From DAHUYF01 sp035623985 (GTDB lineage: Bacteria; Pseudomonadota; Alphaproteobacteria; ATCC43930; CGMCC-115725), in the NCBI GenBank assembly GCA_035623985.1, contig DASPSJ010000022.1, forward strand, positions 6,323-70,322: a DNA stretch of 64,000 bases, written 5' to 3'. The position numbers were made by a program, and so were the translations under genes. This document shows positions 8,624-17,103 of this stretch, one piece after another. The notes under the pieces are model-generated. The model was not told the origin of the DNA. It worked only from the letters and a program-made list of their open reading frames with translations, and did not search any database. How positions within the stretch are numbered: the stretch's first letter is position 1; each line of letters begins with the position of its first letter.

Positions 8624-9616
8624 CTAGGACAATCTCCGCCGCAGCAACCGCTCGGCATTGCCGCGGAAGATGCGCGCGCGGCTCTGGGCGTCGAGGTCGA
8701 GCGCGGCGACGGCGTCGCGGGTCGCGGCGACGGGGGCAAAGGGCGCGTCGGTGGCGAAGACGACCTTCTCCGGTCCGAAGAAATCGAGGCCGCAGGCAAG
8801 CCCGTGCGAGGCGCCGAAGAGCGCGGTGTCGGCGTAAAACATCTTGAAATACTCGATATGCGGCCGCTTCAGCGAAGCGAGCACGCCGGAATAATCCTCC
8901 TCGCGCGTGCGGCTGCCGAGCACGGCCATCCCGCTCTCGATGCGCTTGTCGAAGAACGGGATCATGCCGCCCAGATGGTGGGTGATGATGTCGAGCCCGG
9001 GATGGCGGTCGAAAAGCCCGGCAAAGACCAGCCGCGCCATGGCGACCGAGGTGTCGTAAGGCCAGCCGAAGCACCACCAAAGCTCGAAGCGCGAAAATTT
9101 TTCGGTGGCATAGTCGGCGGTCTCGGCCGAACGCGCGGGATGGAGCCAGATCGGCCGGTCATAGCCCGCCATCGCCGCGAAAAGCGGCGCGAATTCCGGC
9201 AGGTCGAGCGGCTTGCCGTTGACGTTGGTGAAGATCTGCGCGCCCGCGGCGCCAAGACTGGTGACGGCGCGCTCCAGCTCGCGCATCGCCGCGTCCATGT
9301 CGTTCGGCGACAGCGCCGCGATGAAGCCGGGGAAACGGTCGGGATGGCGGCGCACCAGCTCGGCCATGCCGTCATTGGCGATGCGCGCCAGCTCGGCGCC
9401 GCTCGCGGCATCGGCGAAGGCCTCGATCGGCGGGTTGGGCAAGGCAATGATCTGGCGGTAGTCGCCGATCGCATCCATGCCGCGAAAGCGCAGATCGAGA
9501 TCGTGCAGCTCGCGCACTTGCATCAGCCGCTTGACGAGGCCGAAGCGGGCGCCGCCCTTTTCCAGCGCGCCGGTGAATTCTCGCGGCAGGACATGGGTGA
9601 AGATGTCGATGATCAC
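8624..9616 (-). CDS. Amidohydrolase family 2 (ACMSD-like)
   Basis: A 330-residue TIM-barrel amidohydrolase of the aminocarboxymuconate semialdehyde decarboxylase group. Visible elements are the N-terminal I-D-I-F-T-H-V-L-P, W-L-H-P-A-R in the middle, T-H-H-L-G-G-M and the C-terminal A-T-D-A-P-F-A-P. The family normally has H-x-H at the first position; here it is F-x-H, so one metal ligand appears changed. The start overlaps the stop of the ThDP enzyme by ATGA, making it the last gene of a three-gene operon. It is expected to decarboxylate or hydrolyse an organic acid produced by the operon; substrate unknown. Confidence 0.85.
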   Translation of the reverse strand: MIIDIFTHVLPREFTGALEKGGARFGLVKRLMQVRELHDLDLRFRGMDAIGDYRQIIALPNPPIEAFADAASGAELARIANDGMAELVRRHPDRFPGFIAALSPNDMDAAMRELERAVTSLGAAGAQIFTNVNGKPLDLPEFAPLFAAMAGYDRPIWLHPARSAETADYATEKFSRFELWWCFGWPYDTSVAMARLVFAGLFDRHPGLDIITHHLGGMIPFFDKRIESGMAVLGSRTREEDYSGVLASLKRPHIEYFKMFYADTALFGASHGLACGLDFFGPEKVVFATDAPFAPVAATRDAVAALDLDAQSRARIFRGNAERLLRRRLS

Positions 9617-11340
9617 GGCCGTGCTCCGCGCCGCCCGACGATGAGATTGAGCAGCGCCTGGCGCTTCTCCACCGTGACCGCATGAAGCGCGCGGTCGAGC
9701 GCGGCGGGGAGATCCGCGGGCGCTTCGACGCGCTCGCCATGGCCGCCATAGACCGCCATCATGTGCTCATAGGCGGCGGCGGGACCGAGATCGGCCACCG
9801 GGATGCGGTTGGCGCGCGCGGCGTGGCCGTCGGGGAAGACGCTGAGCGCGGCGCGGCCCACCTCCTCCCACATGGCGTTGTTGAAGATCACGAACAGCAC
9901 CGGCAGGTCGAGCGCGCGCAGCACTTGATGGCCGGCGGTGGGATTGCCGAACATATAGGCGCCGTCGCCGAGCGTCGCGATGACCACCCGGTCGGGCGCG
10001 GCAAGCTTGGCGCCGATCGCGGCGCCGATGCCCCAGCCGAGCCCGCCGGCCGTGGGCGTCCCGAAATAGCTGCGCGGCTGCGGAAATGCCGCATAGCTCA
10101 GCAGCAGCGGATATTCGTTGACGAGGAGGGCGTCGGCGGGCTTGGCGCGGGCGATGCAATGGCTCGCCCAGGCGGGATGGAGGGGCCGCGCCGATGCCGC
10201 CCGCGCCAGCGTGCTCGCGGTCTCGGCGGCCGCGCGCTCGCGCCCTTGGGCGAGGCGCTGGCGGCGCGCGGCGATCGTCGCCGGCGGGATCCGGCCGGCA
10301 AGCGCTTGCGCAAGCGCCGGCAGCGCCACGGCGGGCGTGCCGGTGACCGCGACGTCGCAGGGAAAGCTGCGGATGGGCAGGCGCCGGAACAGCGGATCGA
10401 CGCCGAGCTGGATCACCCGGCAGCCGGGCGCCGGCTCGCCATGATGGACCGGAATCCACGGCACGTCGGTCTCGATGCAGAGGATGGCGTCGGCCTCGCC
10501 GAGCGCCGGAAGCGGGTCGAAGCCCAGCAGCATCGGATGATCGCTCGGCAGCGCATTGGCCAGCGCGCGGAACTCGATCACCGGGAAAGCGAAGCGCTCG
10601 GCGAACTCCGCCAGCGCCGCCGCGTCGGCGGCAAGGCGCGCATGAGCGCGGGCGATGATCAGCGGCCGCTCGGCCGCGGCCAGGATCGCCGCGGCGCGCT
10701 CCACCGCCTCGGGAGCGGCGCCGGGGCTCGTGCCCAGGCCGCGGCGCGGCGCGGTCTCGAAGCTGAAGCGCGCCATCGGCGCGCTCAGCACCTCGCGCGG
10801 CAGGCTCAGATAGACCGGGCCGCAAGGCTCGCTGGTGGCGATTTCGAGCGCGCGGTCGACGACGTCCTCGAGCTGATCGCCGCTGCGCAGCTCGTAATCC
10901 CATTTGCACAGCTCGCGCACCATGCCGGCCTGGTCGAACATCTCCTGCGCCCAATGAATGCCGGTGTCGCGCGCGCCGCGCTGGCCGCGCTCGGTGAGCG
11001 GGCTGCGCCCGGCGGTGAACAGGATCGGCACCTGGTCGCGCGCGGCGTCGGCGAGCGCGTTGATGCCGTTGGCGGTCCCGACATTGACGTGGAACATCAC
11101 CGCTTGCGGCCGCCCGGTCATGAGGTAATAGCCATGCGCCATCGCCATCGCGACGTTCTCGTGCCCGACCGAGACCACCTTGAGGCGCGGCGTGCGCGAT
11201 TTGGCCTCGATGGCGGCAAGGCCCTCGACCATGGGCGCGAAATCGGTGCCGCCATTGGCGAAGAGCCAGTCGATGCCGCGCTCGGCCAGCAGGCTGAGAT
11301 AGGCTTCGGCGACGGTCTCGACCTCGATGGTCTTCCTCAT
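9613..11340 (-). CDS. Thiamine diphosphate-requiring enzyme (acetolactate synthase-like)
   Basis: A 575-residue ThDP enzyme with the usual Pyr, central and PP domains. The Pyr domain has the activating glutamate E61 in V-G-H-E-N-V-A-M-A-M-A-H-G. The C-terminal PP domain carries the ThDP/Mg motif G-D-G-A-Y-M-F-G-N-P...F-N-N. It resembles the acetolactate synthase/benzoylformate decarboxylase superfamily but lacks features that would name the substrate. It overlaps the molybdoenzyme gene upstream (ATGA at 11337-11340) and the amidohydrolase downstream (ATGA at 9613-9616), so the three are co-translated and probably act in one catabolic route. Confidence 0.88.
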   Translation of the reverse strand: MRKTIEVETVAEAYLSLLAERGIDWLFANGGTDFAPMVEGLAAIEAKSRTPRLKVVSVGHENVAMAMAHGYYLMTGRPQAVMFHVNVGTANGINALADAARDQVPILFTAGRSPLTERGQRGARDTGIHWAQEMFDQAGMVRELCKWDYELRSGDQLEDVVDRALEIATSEPCGPVYLSLPREVLSAPMARFSFETAPRRGLGTSPGAAPEAVERAAAILAAAERPLIIARAHARLAADAAALAEFAERFAFPVIEFRALANALPSDHPMLLGFDPLPALGEADAILCIETDVPWIPVHHGEPAPGCRVIQLGVDPLFRRLPIRSFPCDVAVTGTPAVALPALAQALAGRIPPATIAARRQRLAQGRERAAAETASTLARAASARPLHPAWASHCIARAKPADALLVNEYPLLLSYAAFPQPRSYFGTPTAGGLGWGIGAAIGAKLAAPDRVVIATLGDGAYMFGNPTAGHQVLRALDLPVLFVIFNNAMWEEVGRAALSVFPDGHAARANRIPVADLGPAAAYEHMMAVYGGHGERVEAPADLPAALDRALHAVTVEKRQALLNLIVGRRGARP

Positions 11341-13661
11341 GGCGGGGTTGCCTTCCGGATCGCCTGCCAGACGGCGAGCGGCGTCGCCGGCATGGCGACG
11401 TCGACGACCCCCAGCGGCGCCAGCGCGTCGATTATGGCATTGATCACCGCCGGCGGCGCGCCCACGGTGCCGGATTCGCCGGCGCCCTTGACGCCGAGCG
11501 GATTGCTCTTGCAGGGCGTGCCCAGCTCGTCGAGATGGAAGCTCGGCAGATCGTCCGCGCGCGGCATGGCATAGTCGCTGAAGGTGGCGGAGAGAAGCTG
11601 GCCGCTGGCGGCGTCATAGGCGACCTTCTCCAACAGCGCCTGGCCGATGCCTTGGGCGATGCCGCCATGGATCTGGCCTTCGAACAGCAGCGGATTGATG
11701 ATGACGCCGGAATCGTCGACCGCGGTGTAGCGCAGGATGGTCACCGCGCCGGTCTCGACGTCGACCTCCAGCTCGCAGACATGGCAGCCATTGGGGAAAT
11801 TGGGCGCGCTCGGCGCGAAGGCGCCGGCCGCTTCGAGGCCGATGCCGAGCGCGCCCGGCCAGCCCACCGGCGCGTGCGCGCGCTTGGCGATGTCGACCAG
11901 CGCGATCGCGCGGTCGGTGCCGGCCACCGTGAAGGCGCCGTCGGCGAAGGCGAGGTCGACCGGCGCCGCCTCGAGCAGATGCGCCGCCATGACGCGCGCC
12001 TTGTCGATGATGACGTCGGCGGCATTCTTGAGCGCGGAGCCGCCGATCGCCATGCTGCGCGAGCCGTAGGTGCCGCGGCCGAAGCTCACCAGGTCGGTAT
12101 CGCCTTGCAGCACGCGGACGCCGTCGAAAGGCACGCCCAGCCATTCCGACACCATCTGCGCATAGACCGTCTCGTGGCCTTGGCCGTGGCTGTGGGTCCC
12201 GGCGAGCACGGTGACGGTGCCGGCCTCGTCGAAGCGGATCTCCATGCGGTCGTTGAAGGGCGCGGCGATCTCGATGAAATAGGCAAGGCCGATGCCGCGC
12301 CGCTTGCCCGCTTCGGCCGCTTCCGCCCGGCGCGCGGCAAAGCCTTGCCAGTCGGCGATGTCGAGCGCCTTTTCCATCGCCGCGGCGAAGCGGCCGCTGT
12401 CATAGACGAGGTTGAGCGGCGTCTTCGCCGGCATGCGCTCGGGCGGGAGGAAGTTGCGCCGGCGCAGCTCGGCGGGATCGATCGCCATCTCGCGCGCCGC
12501 CCGGTCGATGAGGCGCTCGATGACATAGACCGCTTCCGGCTTGCCGGCGCCGCGATAGGGGCCGGTCCAGGTGGTGTGGGTGAAGACGCCGCGCACCGTC
12601 ACGTGGACGGCGGGAATGTCGTAGACATTGACATAGGCGAGCGAGCCCAGCCCCGCCGGCACGGCGGAGCTGAAGGAAAGATAGGCGCCGAGCGCGTGAT
12701 CGGTGGCAACCCGCAGCGCCAGGAACCTGCCGTCCTTGTCGAGCGCCAGCGCCGCCTCGCTCACCGCGTCGCGGCCGTGGCTGTCGCTCATCAGGCTCTC
12801 CGAGCGCTCGGCGACCCATTTCACCGGGCGGCCGAGCCGGCGCGCCGCCCACAGCACCAGCACGTCCTCGGGATAGACGCACGCCTTCATGCCGAAGCCG
12901 CCGCCGACATCGGGGCAGAGGATGCGGAAATCGCGGTCGGGCTTGCGAAAGACGGCGCGCGCCAGCACCGGGCGCAGCTTGTGCGGGCCTTGCGAGCTGG
13001 TATAGAGCGTGAAGCGGCCGCTCCAGCCGTCATGGGCGCCGAGCGCGGCGCGCGGCTCCAGCGCGTTGGCGCTGAGACGGTTGTTGACGAGGCGGAGCCG
13101 CGTCACATGCGCGGCGCCCGCGAAAGCGGCGTCGGTCGCCGCCTTGTTGCCGCGCTCGAGCGCGTAGGCGACGTTGCGCGGGGCCTCCTCCCAGACCAGC
13201 GGCGCGCCGGGCTCGGCGGCGGCGGCCGTGTCGACCACCGCCGGCAGCACCTCGTAATCGATCTCCACCAGCTCCGCCGCGTCGCGCGCCGCTTGCGGCG
13301 TCTCGGCGACGATGAAGGCGACGGGATCGCCGACGTGGCGCACGCGCTCGCGCGCCAGCACGGGATGAAGCGGCTGATGGCCGGGCGGCCCGCCCCAGGC
13401 GACGGGCGTGACGACGACCGGAATGCCGCCGAGCTTGTCCTGCGCCGCATCGGCGCCGGTGAGCACGCAGAGCACGCCCGGCGCCGCGCGCGCCGCCGCC
13501 GCATCGATGCGACGGACCCGCGCATGGGCGTGCGGCGAGCGCAGCACGTAGCCATGGGCCTGGCGCGGCAGGGCGATGTCGTCGACAAAGCGGCCGCTGC
13601 CGGTGAGAAAGCGCGGATCCTCGGTGCGCGGAACCGGCTGGCCGATGCCGAATTTGATCAT
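11337..13661 (-). CDS. Molybdopterin-binding xanthine dehydrogenase/CoxL family subunit (form II), second copy
   Basis: A 774-residue paralogue of the subunit at 5395-7692: same I-G-Q-P-V-P-R-T-E-D start, P-D-V-G-G-G-F-G-M-K, P-Y-R-G-A-G-K in place of A-Y-R-G-A-G-R, and G-A-G-E-S-G with the catalytic glutamate near the end. I chose ATG 13661, which aligns with the other copy and has a GGAG upstream; the frame is open 12 codons further. It is the first gene of an operon with the ThDP enzyme and amidohydrolase. Genes for the FAD and iron-sulfur subunits are not next to it. Its promoter region contains the shared palindrome at 13700-13712. Confidence 0.9.
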   Translation of the reverse strand: MIKFGIGQPVPRTEDPRFLTGSGRFVDDIALPRQAHGYVLRSPHAHARVRRIDAAAARAAPGVLCVLTGADAAQDKLGGIPVVVTPVAWGGPPGHQPLHPVLARERVRHVGDPVAFIVAETPQAARDAAELVEIDYEVLPAVVDTAAAAEPGAPLVWEEAPRNVAYALERGNKAATDAAFAGAAHVTRLRLVNNRLSANALEPRAALGAHDGWSGRFTLYTSSQGPHKLRPVLARAVFRKPDRDFRILCPDVGGGFGMKACVYPEDVLVLWAARRLGRPVKWVAERSESLMSDSHGRDAVSEAALALDKDGRFLALRVATDHALGAYLSFSSAVPAGLGSLAYVNVYDIPAVHVTVRGVFTHTTWTGPYRGAGKPEAVYVIERLIDRAAREMAIDPAELRRRNFLPPERMPAKTPLNLVYDSGRFAAAMEKALDIADWQGFAARRAEAAEAGKRRGIGLAYFIEIAAPFNDRMEIRFDEAGTVTVLAGTHSHGQGHETVYAQMVSEWLGVPFDGVRVLQGDTDLVSFGRGTYGSRSMAIGGSALKNAADVIIDKARVMAAHLLEAAPVDLAFADGAFTVAGTDRAIALVDIAKRAHAPVGWPGALGIGLEAAGAFAPSAPNFPNGCHVCELEVDVETGAVTILRYTAVDDSGVIINPLLFEGQIHGGIAQGIGQALLEKVAYDAASGQLLSATFSDYAMPRADDLPSFHLDELGTPCKSNPLGVKGAGESGTVGAPPAVINAIIDALAPLGVVDVAMPATPLAVWQAIRKATPP

Positions 13662-13699
13662 GTGACGCTCCGCTCCCTGCCGGCGCGCCCGCGGCAAAA

Positions 13700-13712
13700 T
13701 CGAACGTGTTCA
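13700..13712. promoter_or_regulatory. Operator-like palindrome, copy 1
   Basis: TCGAACGTGTTCA lies between the divergent molybdoenzyme (13661, minus) and TetR (13803, plus) genes. The core GAACGTGTTC is a near-perfect inverted repeat. The same 13 bases with one change (A for G) occur at 17895-17907 before the second catabolic operon. This suggests that one regulator, perhaps the adjacent TetR protein, controls both. Confidence 0.5.
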
Positions 13713-13802
13713 GCTTAAGATCGGCCTCCGCCGCCGTCAACGCCGGCTCTTGCCGCCGGGCGCGCGTCATGCTACCCCCGGCGCCTCTTCGCGGGGTCAA
13801 GG

Positions 13803-14429
13803 GTGCGGCTTCGACACACGGAAACCAGCCTGCGCGAGCGCAACAAGGCGCGGAAGCTCGGGAAGATAAGCCGCGCGGCGCGCGCGCTGTTCATCCGCCG
13901 CGGCTACGACGCCACCACCTTGCGCCAGATCGCCGCCAAGGCCGGCGTCGGGCTCGGCACGCTCTTCTCTTACGCCGCCGACAAGCGCGACCTGCTGTTC
14001 CTCATCATCAACGACGACATCGAGGCGATGAACGCCCGCGCCTTCGCCGAGGCGCCGATCGACGCGCCGCTGCTCGAGCGGCTGGTCGCGATCTTCCGCG
14101 TCTTCTTCGCGTTCTTCGGCCGGCAGCCCAATCTCTCGCGCATCATCTTGAAGGAGCTGACCTTCTATTCCGCGGGGCCGCAGGCGCGGCGCTTCCAGGG
14201 CGGGCGGGCGCAAGTGCTGGCGCGGCTCGCCGAGCTCATCGGCGCCGCGCAGCGCGCGGGCGAGATCGGCAGCGGCGAGGATGCGCGCGAGATCGCCTAC
14301 ACCGTCTTCTCGATCTACGCCGCCGAGATCCGGGAATGGCTGGGGGACGCCAAGCCCGATCTCGAAGCGGGATTTACCGCGCTGCGCCGGCATTTCCGGC
14401 TGCTGCTCATGGGCCTCGGTGTGCGGTGA
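13803..14429 (+). CDS. TetR/AcrR family transcriptional regulator
   Basis: A 208-residue TetR-type repressor. The N-terminal helix-turn-helix covers about residues 22-68 (A-A-R-A-L-F-I-R-R-G-Y-D-A-T-T-L-R-Q-I-A, then A-G-V-G-L-G-T-L-F-S-Y). The rest is an alpha-helical ligand-binding domain. The start is GTG 13803 with GGGGTCAAGG just before it. It is divergent from the molybdoenzyme-ThDP-amidohydrolase operon and close to the palindrome at 13700-13712, so it is the obvious candidate to repress that operon and itself. The ligand is probably a pathway intermediate; this is inference. Confidence 0.85.
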   Translation: MRLRHTETSLRERNKARKLGKISRAARALFIRRGYDATTLRQIAAKAGVGLGTLFSYAADKRDLLFLIINDDIEAMNARAFAEAPIDAPLLERLVAIFRVFFAFFGRQPNLSRIILKELTFYSAGPQARRFQGGRAQVLARLAELIGAAQRAGEIGSGEDAREIAYTVFSIYAAEIREWLGDAKPDLEAGFTALRRHFRLLLMGLGVR

Positions 14430-14455
14430 GCGGCGATTGCGCAGCAGTCGCAAAA

Positions 14456-14515
14456 TTGCTTGCACGGTGCGGGCTCTCGCGGTTGCAAGGGCAACCGCTG
14501 CCGCCTGCCGGCGAC
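14456..14515 (-). repeat. REP-like intergenic repeat, copy 1
   Basis: The reverse complement of this 60-bp stretch matches 34711-34770 at 53 of 60 positions. Its centre is a hairpin of GCGGTTGC and GCAACCGC with a 4-nt loop, and GAGAGCCCGCA follows. It lies between convergent genes. No coding role is seen. Confidence 0.7.
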
Positions 14516-14586
14516 GGACAACCCGTTCGATCGCTACGCGATCGAACCCTCCGGGGCCGACCGCAAAGCGGTCGGCCGGGTTGTCC
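14516..14586. repeat. Three-way-junction palindrome
   Basis: GGACAACCCG (14516-14525) pairs with CGGGTTGTCC (14577-14586). Between them are two perfect hairpins with 3-nt loops: TTCGATCGC-tac-GCGATCGAA (14526-14546) and GGCCGACCGC-aaa-GCGGTCGGCC (14555-14577). The fold resembles the element at 5221-5286 and shares its TTCGATCGC arm. It may also act as a terminator between the convergent TetR and amidohydrolase genes. Confidence 0.75.
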
Positions 14587-14595
14587 GCGTCGCGC

Positions 14596-15438
14596 CTACA
14601 ATCCGAGGATGCGCTCGGCATTGCCGTGGAAGATCTTTTCCATCACGGCGTCGGGATAGCCGAGCTCGCGCCATTCCCGGAAGAGGCGGTCATAGGGGAT
14701 GCTGGGATAGTCGCTGCCGAACATCACCTTGTCCTGGAGCCGCGCGCGGATATCGGTCTTGAGCTGCGCCGGAAAATATTTCGGCGCCCAGCCCGACATC
14801 TCCCAATAGACGTTGCCCTTGTGCAGCGCCACCGCGGTCATCTCGTCGACCCAGGGCCAGCCGGGATGGGCGGCGATGATCCTAAGATCGGGAAAATCGG
14901 CCGCAAGCTCGTCGATGGCGGAAGGATGCGCGTGGCGGATCTTGGCGCCGAGCCCGCCGGGCATGCCCGCCCCCATGCCGGTGGTGCCGACGTCGATCAT
15001 CACCGGCGCTTTCAATTCATTGATGACCTCGAAGAGCGGGTAGAGCCGCCGGTCGTTGACGGCGAAATGGCCCATGATGGGGTGGAAGTGAAAGCCCAGC
15101 ATGCCGAGCTCGGCGATCGCGCGCCTGGCCTGCTGGATCGCGATCTCGCCCTTGAAGGGGTCGACCGCCGCCCAGGAATGGATGATGCGGTCGGGATGGC
15201 GAAGCTGCATCGCCTTGACGTACTCGTTGGTGCAAGGCGGCGTGCCGGCGGTGGTCTCGAGATCGAGCGCCACCAGCACCGCTTCGACGCCCGCCGCGGC
15301 GAAGTCGGCGACGACGTCCTCCTCCTGCTTCCACGTCCAGGCGCGGTTCCAGTACTTCGCCAGCGCCTCGACGTAGGGACCCTGGCAGCGGATCCAGGGC
15401 TCGGTGTTGGGATAGCAGTGAAGGTCGATGATGCGCAT
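14596..15438 (-). CDS. Amidohydrolase family 2 protein
   Basis: A 280-residue TIM-barrel metal hydrolase. It shows I-I-D-L-H-C-Y-P at the N-terminus, L-G-F-H-F-H-P near residue 133, I-I-A-A-H-P-G-W-P-W near 188 and M-F-G-S-D-Y-P-S near 245. The first site reads H-x-Y instead of the family H-x-H, so one ligand is altered. It is the last of three co-directional genes (SDR, AMP ligase, amidohydrolase) separated by 4 and 8 nt. It probably hydrolyses or decarboxylates a carboxylic-acid intermediate of that pathway. It is not a close copy of the amidohydrolase at 8624-9616. Confidence 0.85.
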   Translation of the reverse strand: MRIIDLHCYPNTEPWIRCQGPYVEALAKYWNRAWTWKQEEDVVADFAAAGVEAVLVALDLETTAGTPPCTNEYVKAMQLRHPDRIIHSWAAVDPFKGEIAIQQARRAIAELGMLGFHFHPIMGHFAVNDRRLYPLFEVINELKAPVMIDVGTTGMGAGMPGGLGAKIRHAHPSAIDELAADFPDLRIIAAHPGWPWVDEMTAVALHKGNVYWEMSGWAPKYFPAQLKTDIRARLQDKVMFGSDYPSIPYDRLFREWRELGYPDAVMEKIFHGNAERILGL

Positions 15439-15446
15439 GGCGGCTC

Positions 15447-17099
15447 CTAAGGCCGGGCCGGGGGTGCGGCGAGGGTTTTAGCGACCATATCAACCAGCGC
15501 CGTCTTCGACACCTTGCCGAAGGTGGAAAGCGGGAACTCGCTCATCAGCTCCAGCCGCTCCGGCAGCTTGAACTTGGCGATCTCCTTGCCGGCGAGAAAG
15601 GACAATAGCTCCTCCAGGCTGAGGCTGCCGCCGGCGCGGAGGATGACGCAGGCGCACATGCGCTCGCCCAGAAGCGGGTCGGGCACGGCGATGCAGGCGA
15701 CGTTCTGCACCGCGGGATGCGACAGGATCAGGTTCTCGATCTCCTCGGCGCTGATCTTCTCGCCGCCGCGGTTGATGAGATCCTTCTTGCGCCCCTCGAC
15801 CATGTAGTTGCCGGAGGGATGGCGGCGCATGAGATCGCCCGAGCGGTAGAAGCCGTCGCGGGTGAAGGCCCTGGCGTTGTGCTCGGCGGCGCCGTAATAG
15901 CCGCGCAAGGTGTAGGGACCGCGCACGCAAAGCTCGCCCGTCTCGCCATCGGCCACCTCGTTGTCGTCCTCGTCGAGGAGGCGCACTTCGTCGTCGGGCG
16001 AGATCGGGCGGCCTACCGTCTCGAGCCGGACGTCCTCGGGATCCTCCGCGCGCACGAAGAACAGCGTGCCTTCCGACATGCCGAAATTCTCCTGCACGAA
16101 GGCGGAGGGGATGAGCGCCTTGGTCCTGAGCCGCACCTCCGGCTGAAGGCGCTGGCCGCCGCTCTGGATGTAGCGCAGCGAGGCGGTGTCGTGCCGGCGC
16201 GCCGCCGGATGGCTGATGAGGCGGATGAGCAGCGCCGGCACCACCTTGAGATGGGTGACGCGATGCTTCTCGATCAGCGGGAAGATGTCCTCCGGCCGCG
16301 TGCTCGCGCTCAGCACCACCGTGCCGCCCGTGAAGAAGACGCCCTGCAGTCCCGGGCAGGCGAGCGGCAGGTTGTGCGCGATCGGCAAGGCCAGCAGCAG
16401 CACGGAGGCGCCGGTGACGCCGCAGACGGCGGCAGCGGCCCGCGAATTGTAGGCGTAGTCGTTGTGGGTGCGGGGGATGAGCTTGGGCACGCCGGTGGTG
16501 CCGCCGGAGAGCTGGAAGATGCAGGGATCGGCGGGATCGATGGCGATCCCGGCGAGCGCCGCCCCGGGAAGATCGGCGGGCCGCTCGATCAGCGCCGCGA
16601 GCGAAACCTCGCCCGCCCGCGGCGATCCCAGCACGATCGAAAAGCGCAGGGAGGGGCACGCGGCCTTGACGCGGGCGATCATCGGCGCGAAGGCGAAATC
16701 GCCCTGGCGCTCGGGATAAACGCAGGCGACGGCTTCGGCGAGACGGGCGAATTGGCTCACTTCCGCAAAGCGGTGGCTCGCCAGCGCGGCGATGGGGATG
16801 GCGCCGAGCTTCTGCAAGGCGAGGTAGAGCAGCGCGAACTCGGCGGCGTTCGGGAGCAGCAGCACGATGCGGTCGAGCGGCTTCACGCCGAGCGCCAGCA
16901 GGTTGAGCGCGAGGTTGTCGCTCAAGCGGTCGATCTCGGCATAGGTGAAGCGCCGCTCGCCGTCGATCACCGCGGTGCGCGGGCCGAATTCGGCGAAGGC
17001 CGCGGCGAATTCCTGCGCCAGCGACCGGTCCCGCCAATAGCCCTTCTCGCGATAGCGCCGCGCGAAATCCGGCGGAAAGGGCACGACGCCGCCGAGCAT
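15447..17099 (-). CDS. Aryl-acid AMP ligase (EntE/DhbE-like)
   Basis: A 550-residue ANL-superfamily adenylate-forming enzyme. Motifs in order: the P-loop L-S-G-G-T-T-G-V-P-K followed by L-I-P-R-T-H-N-D-Y, typical of 2,3-dihydroxybenzoate-AMP ligases; G-M-S-E-G; Y-R-S-G-D-L; G-R-K-K-D-L-I-N-R-G-G-E-K-I-S; and the C-terminal lysine in F-G-K-V-S-K. It activates an acid with ATP, usually an aromatic one, for transfer to CoA or a carrier. No siderophore genes are nearby; the neighbours are an SDR and an amidohydrolase, so a catabolic CoA-ligase-like role is more likely than siderophore synthesis. Confidence 0.85.
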   Translation of the reverse strand: MLGGVVPFPPDFARRYREKGYWRDRSLAQEFAAAFAEFGPRTAVIDGERRFTYAEIDRLSDNLALNLLALGVKPLDRIVLLLPNAAEFALLYLALQKLGAIPIAALASHRFAEVSQFARLAEAVACVYPERQGDFAFAPMIARVKAACPSLRFSIVLGSPRAGEVSLAALIERPADLPGAALAGIAIDPADPCIFQLSGGTTGVPKLIPRTHNDYAYNSRAAAAVCGVTGASVLLLALPIAHNLPLACPGLQGVFFTGGTVVLSASTRPEDIFPLIEKHRVTHLKVVPALLIRLISHPAARRHDTASLRYIQSGGQRLQPEVRLRTKALIPSAFVQENFGMSEGTLFFVRAEDPEDVRLETVGRPISPDDEVRLLDEDDNEVADGETGELCVRGPYTLRGYYGAAEHNARAFTRDGFYRSGDLMRRHPSGNYMVEGRKKDLINRGGEKISAEEIENLILSHPAVQNVACIAVPDPLLGERMCACVILRAGGSLSLEELLSFLAGKEIAKFKLPERLELMSEFPLSTFGKVSKTALVDMVAKTLAAPPARP

Positions 17100-17103
17100 G
17101 GGC

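Noticed and set aside
11535..13718. A long plus-strand frame opposite the second CoxL-like gene
   Set aside because: Antisense shadow with the same low-complexity character; no ribosome-binding site.
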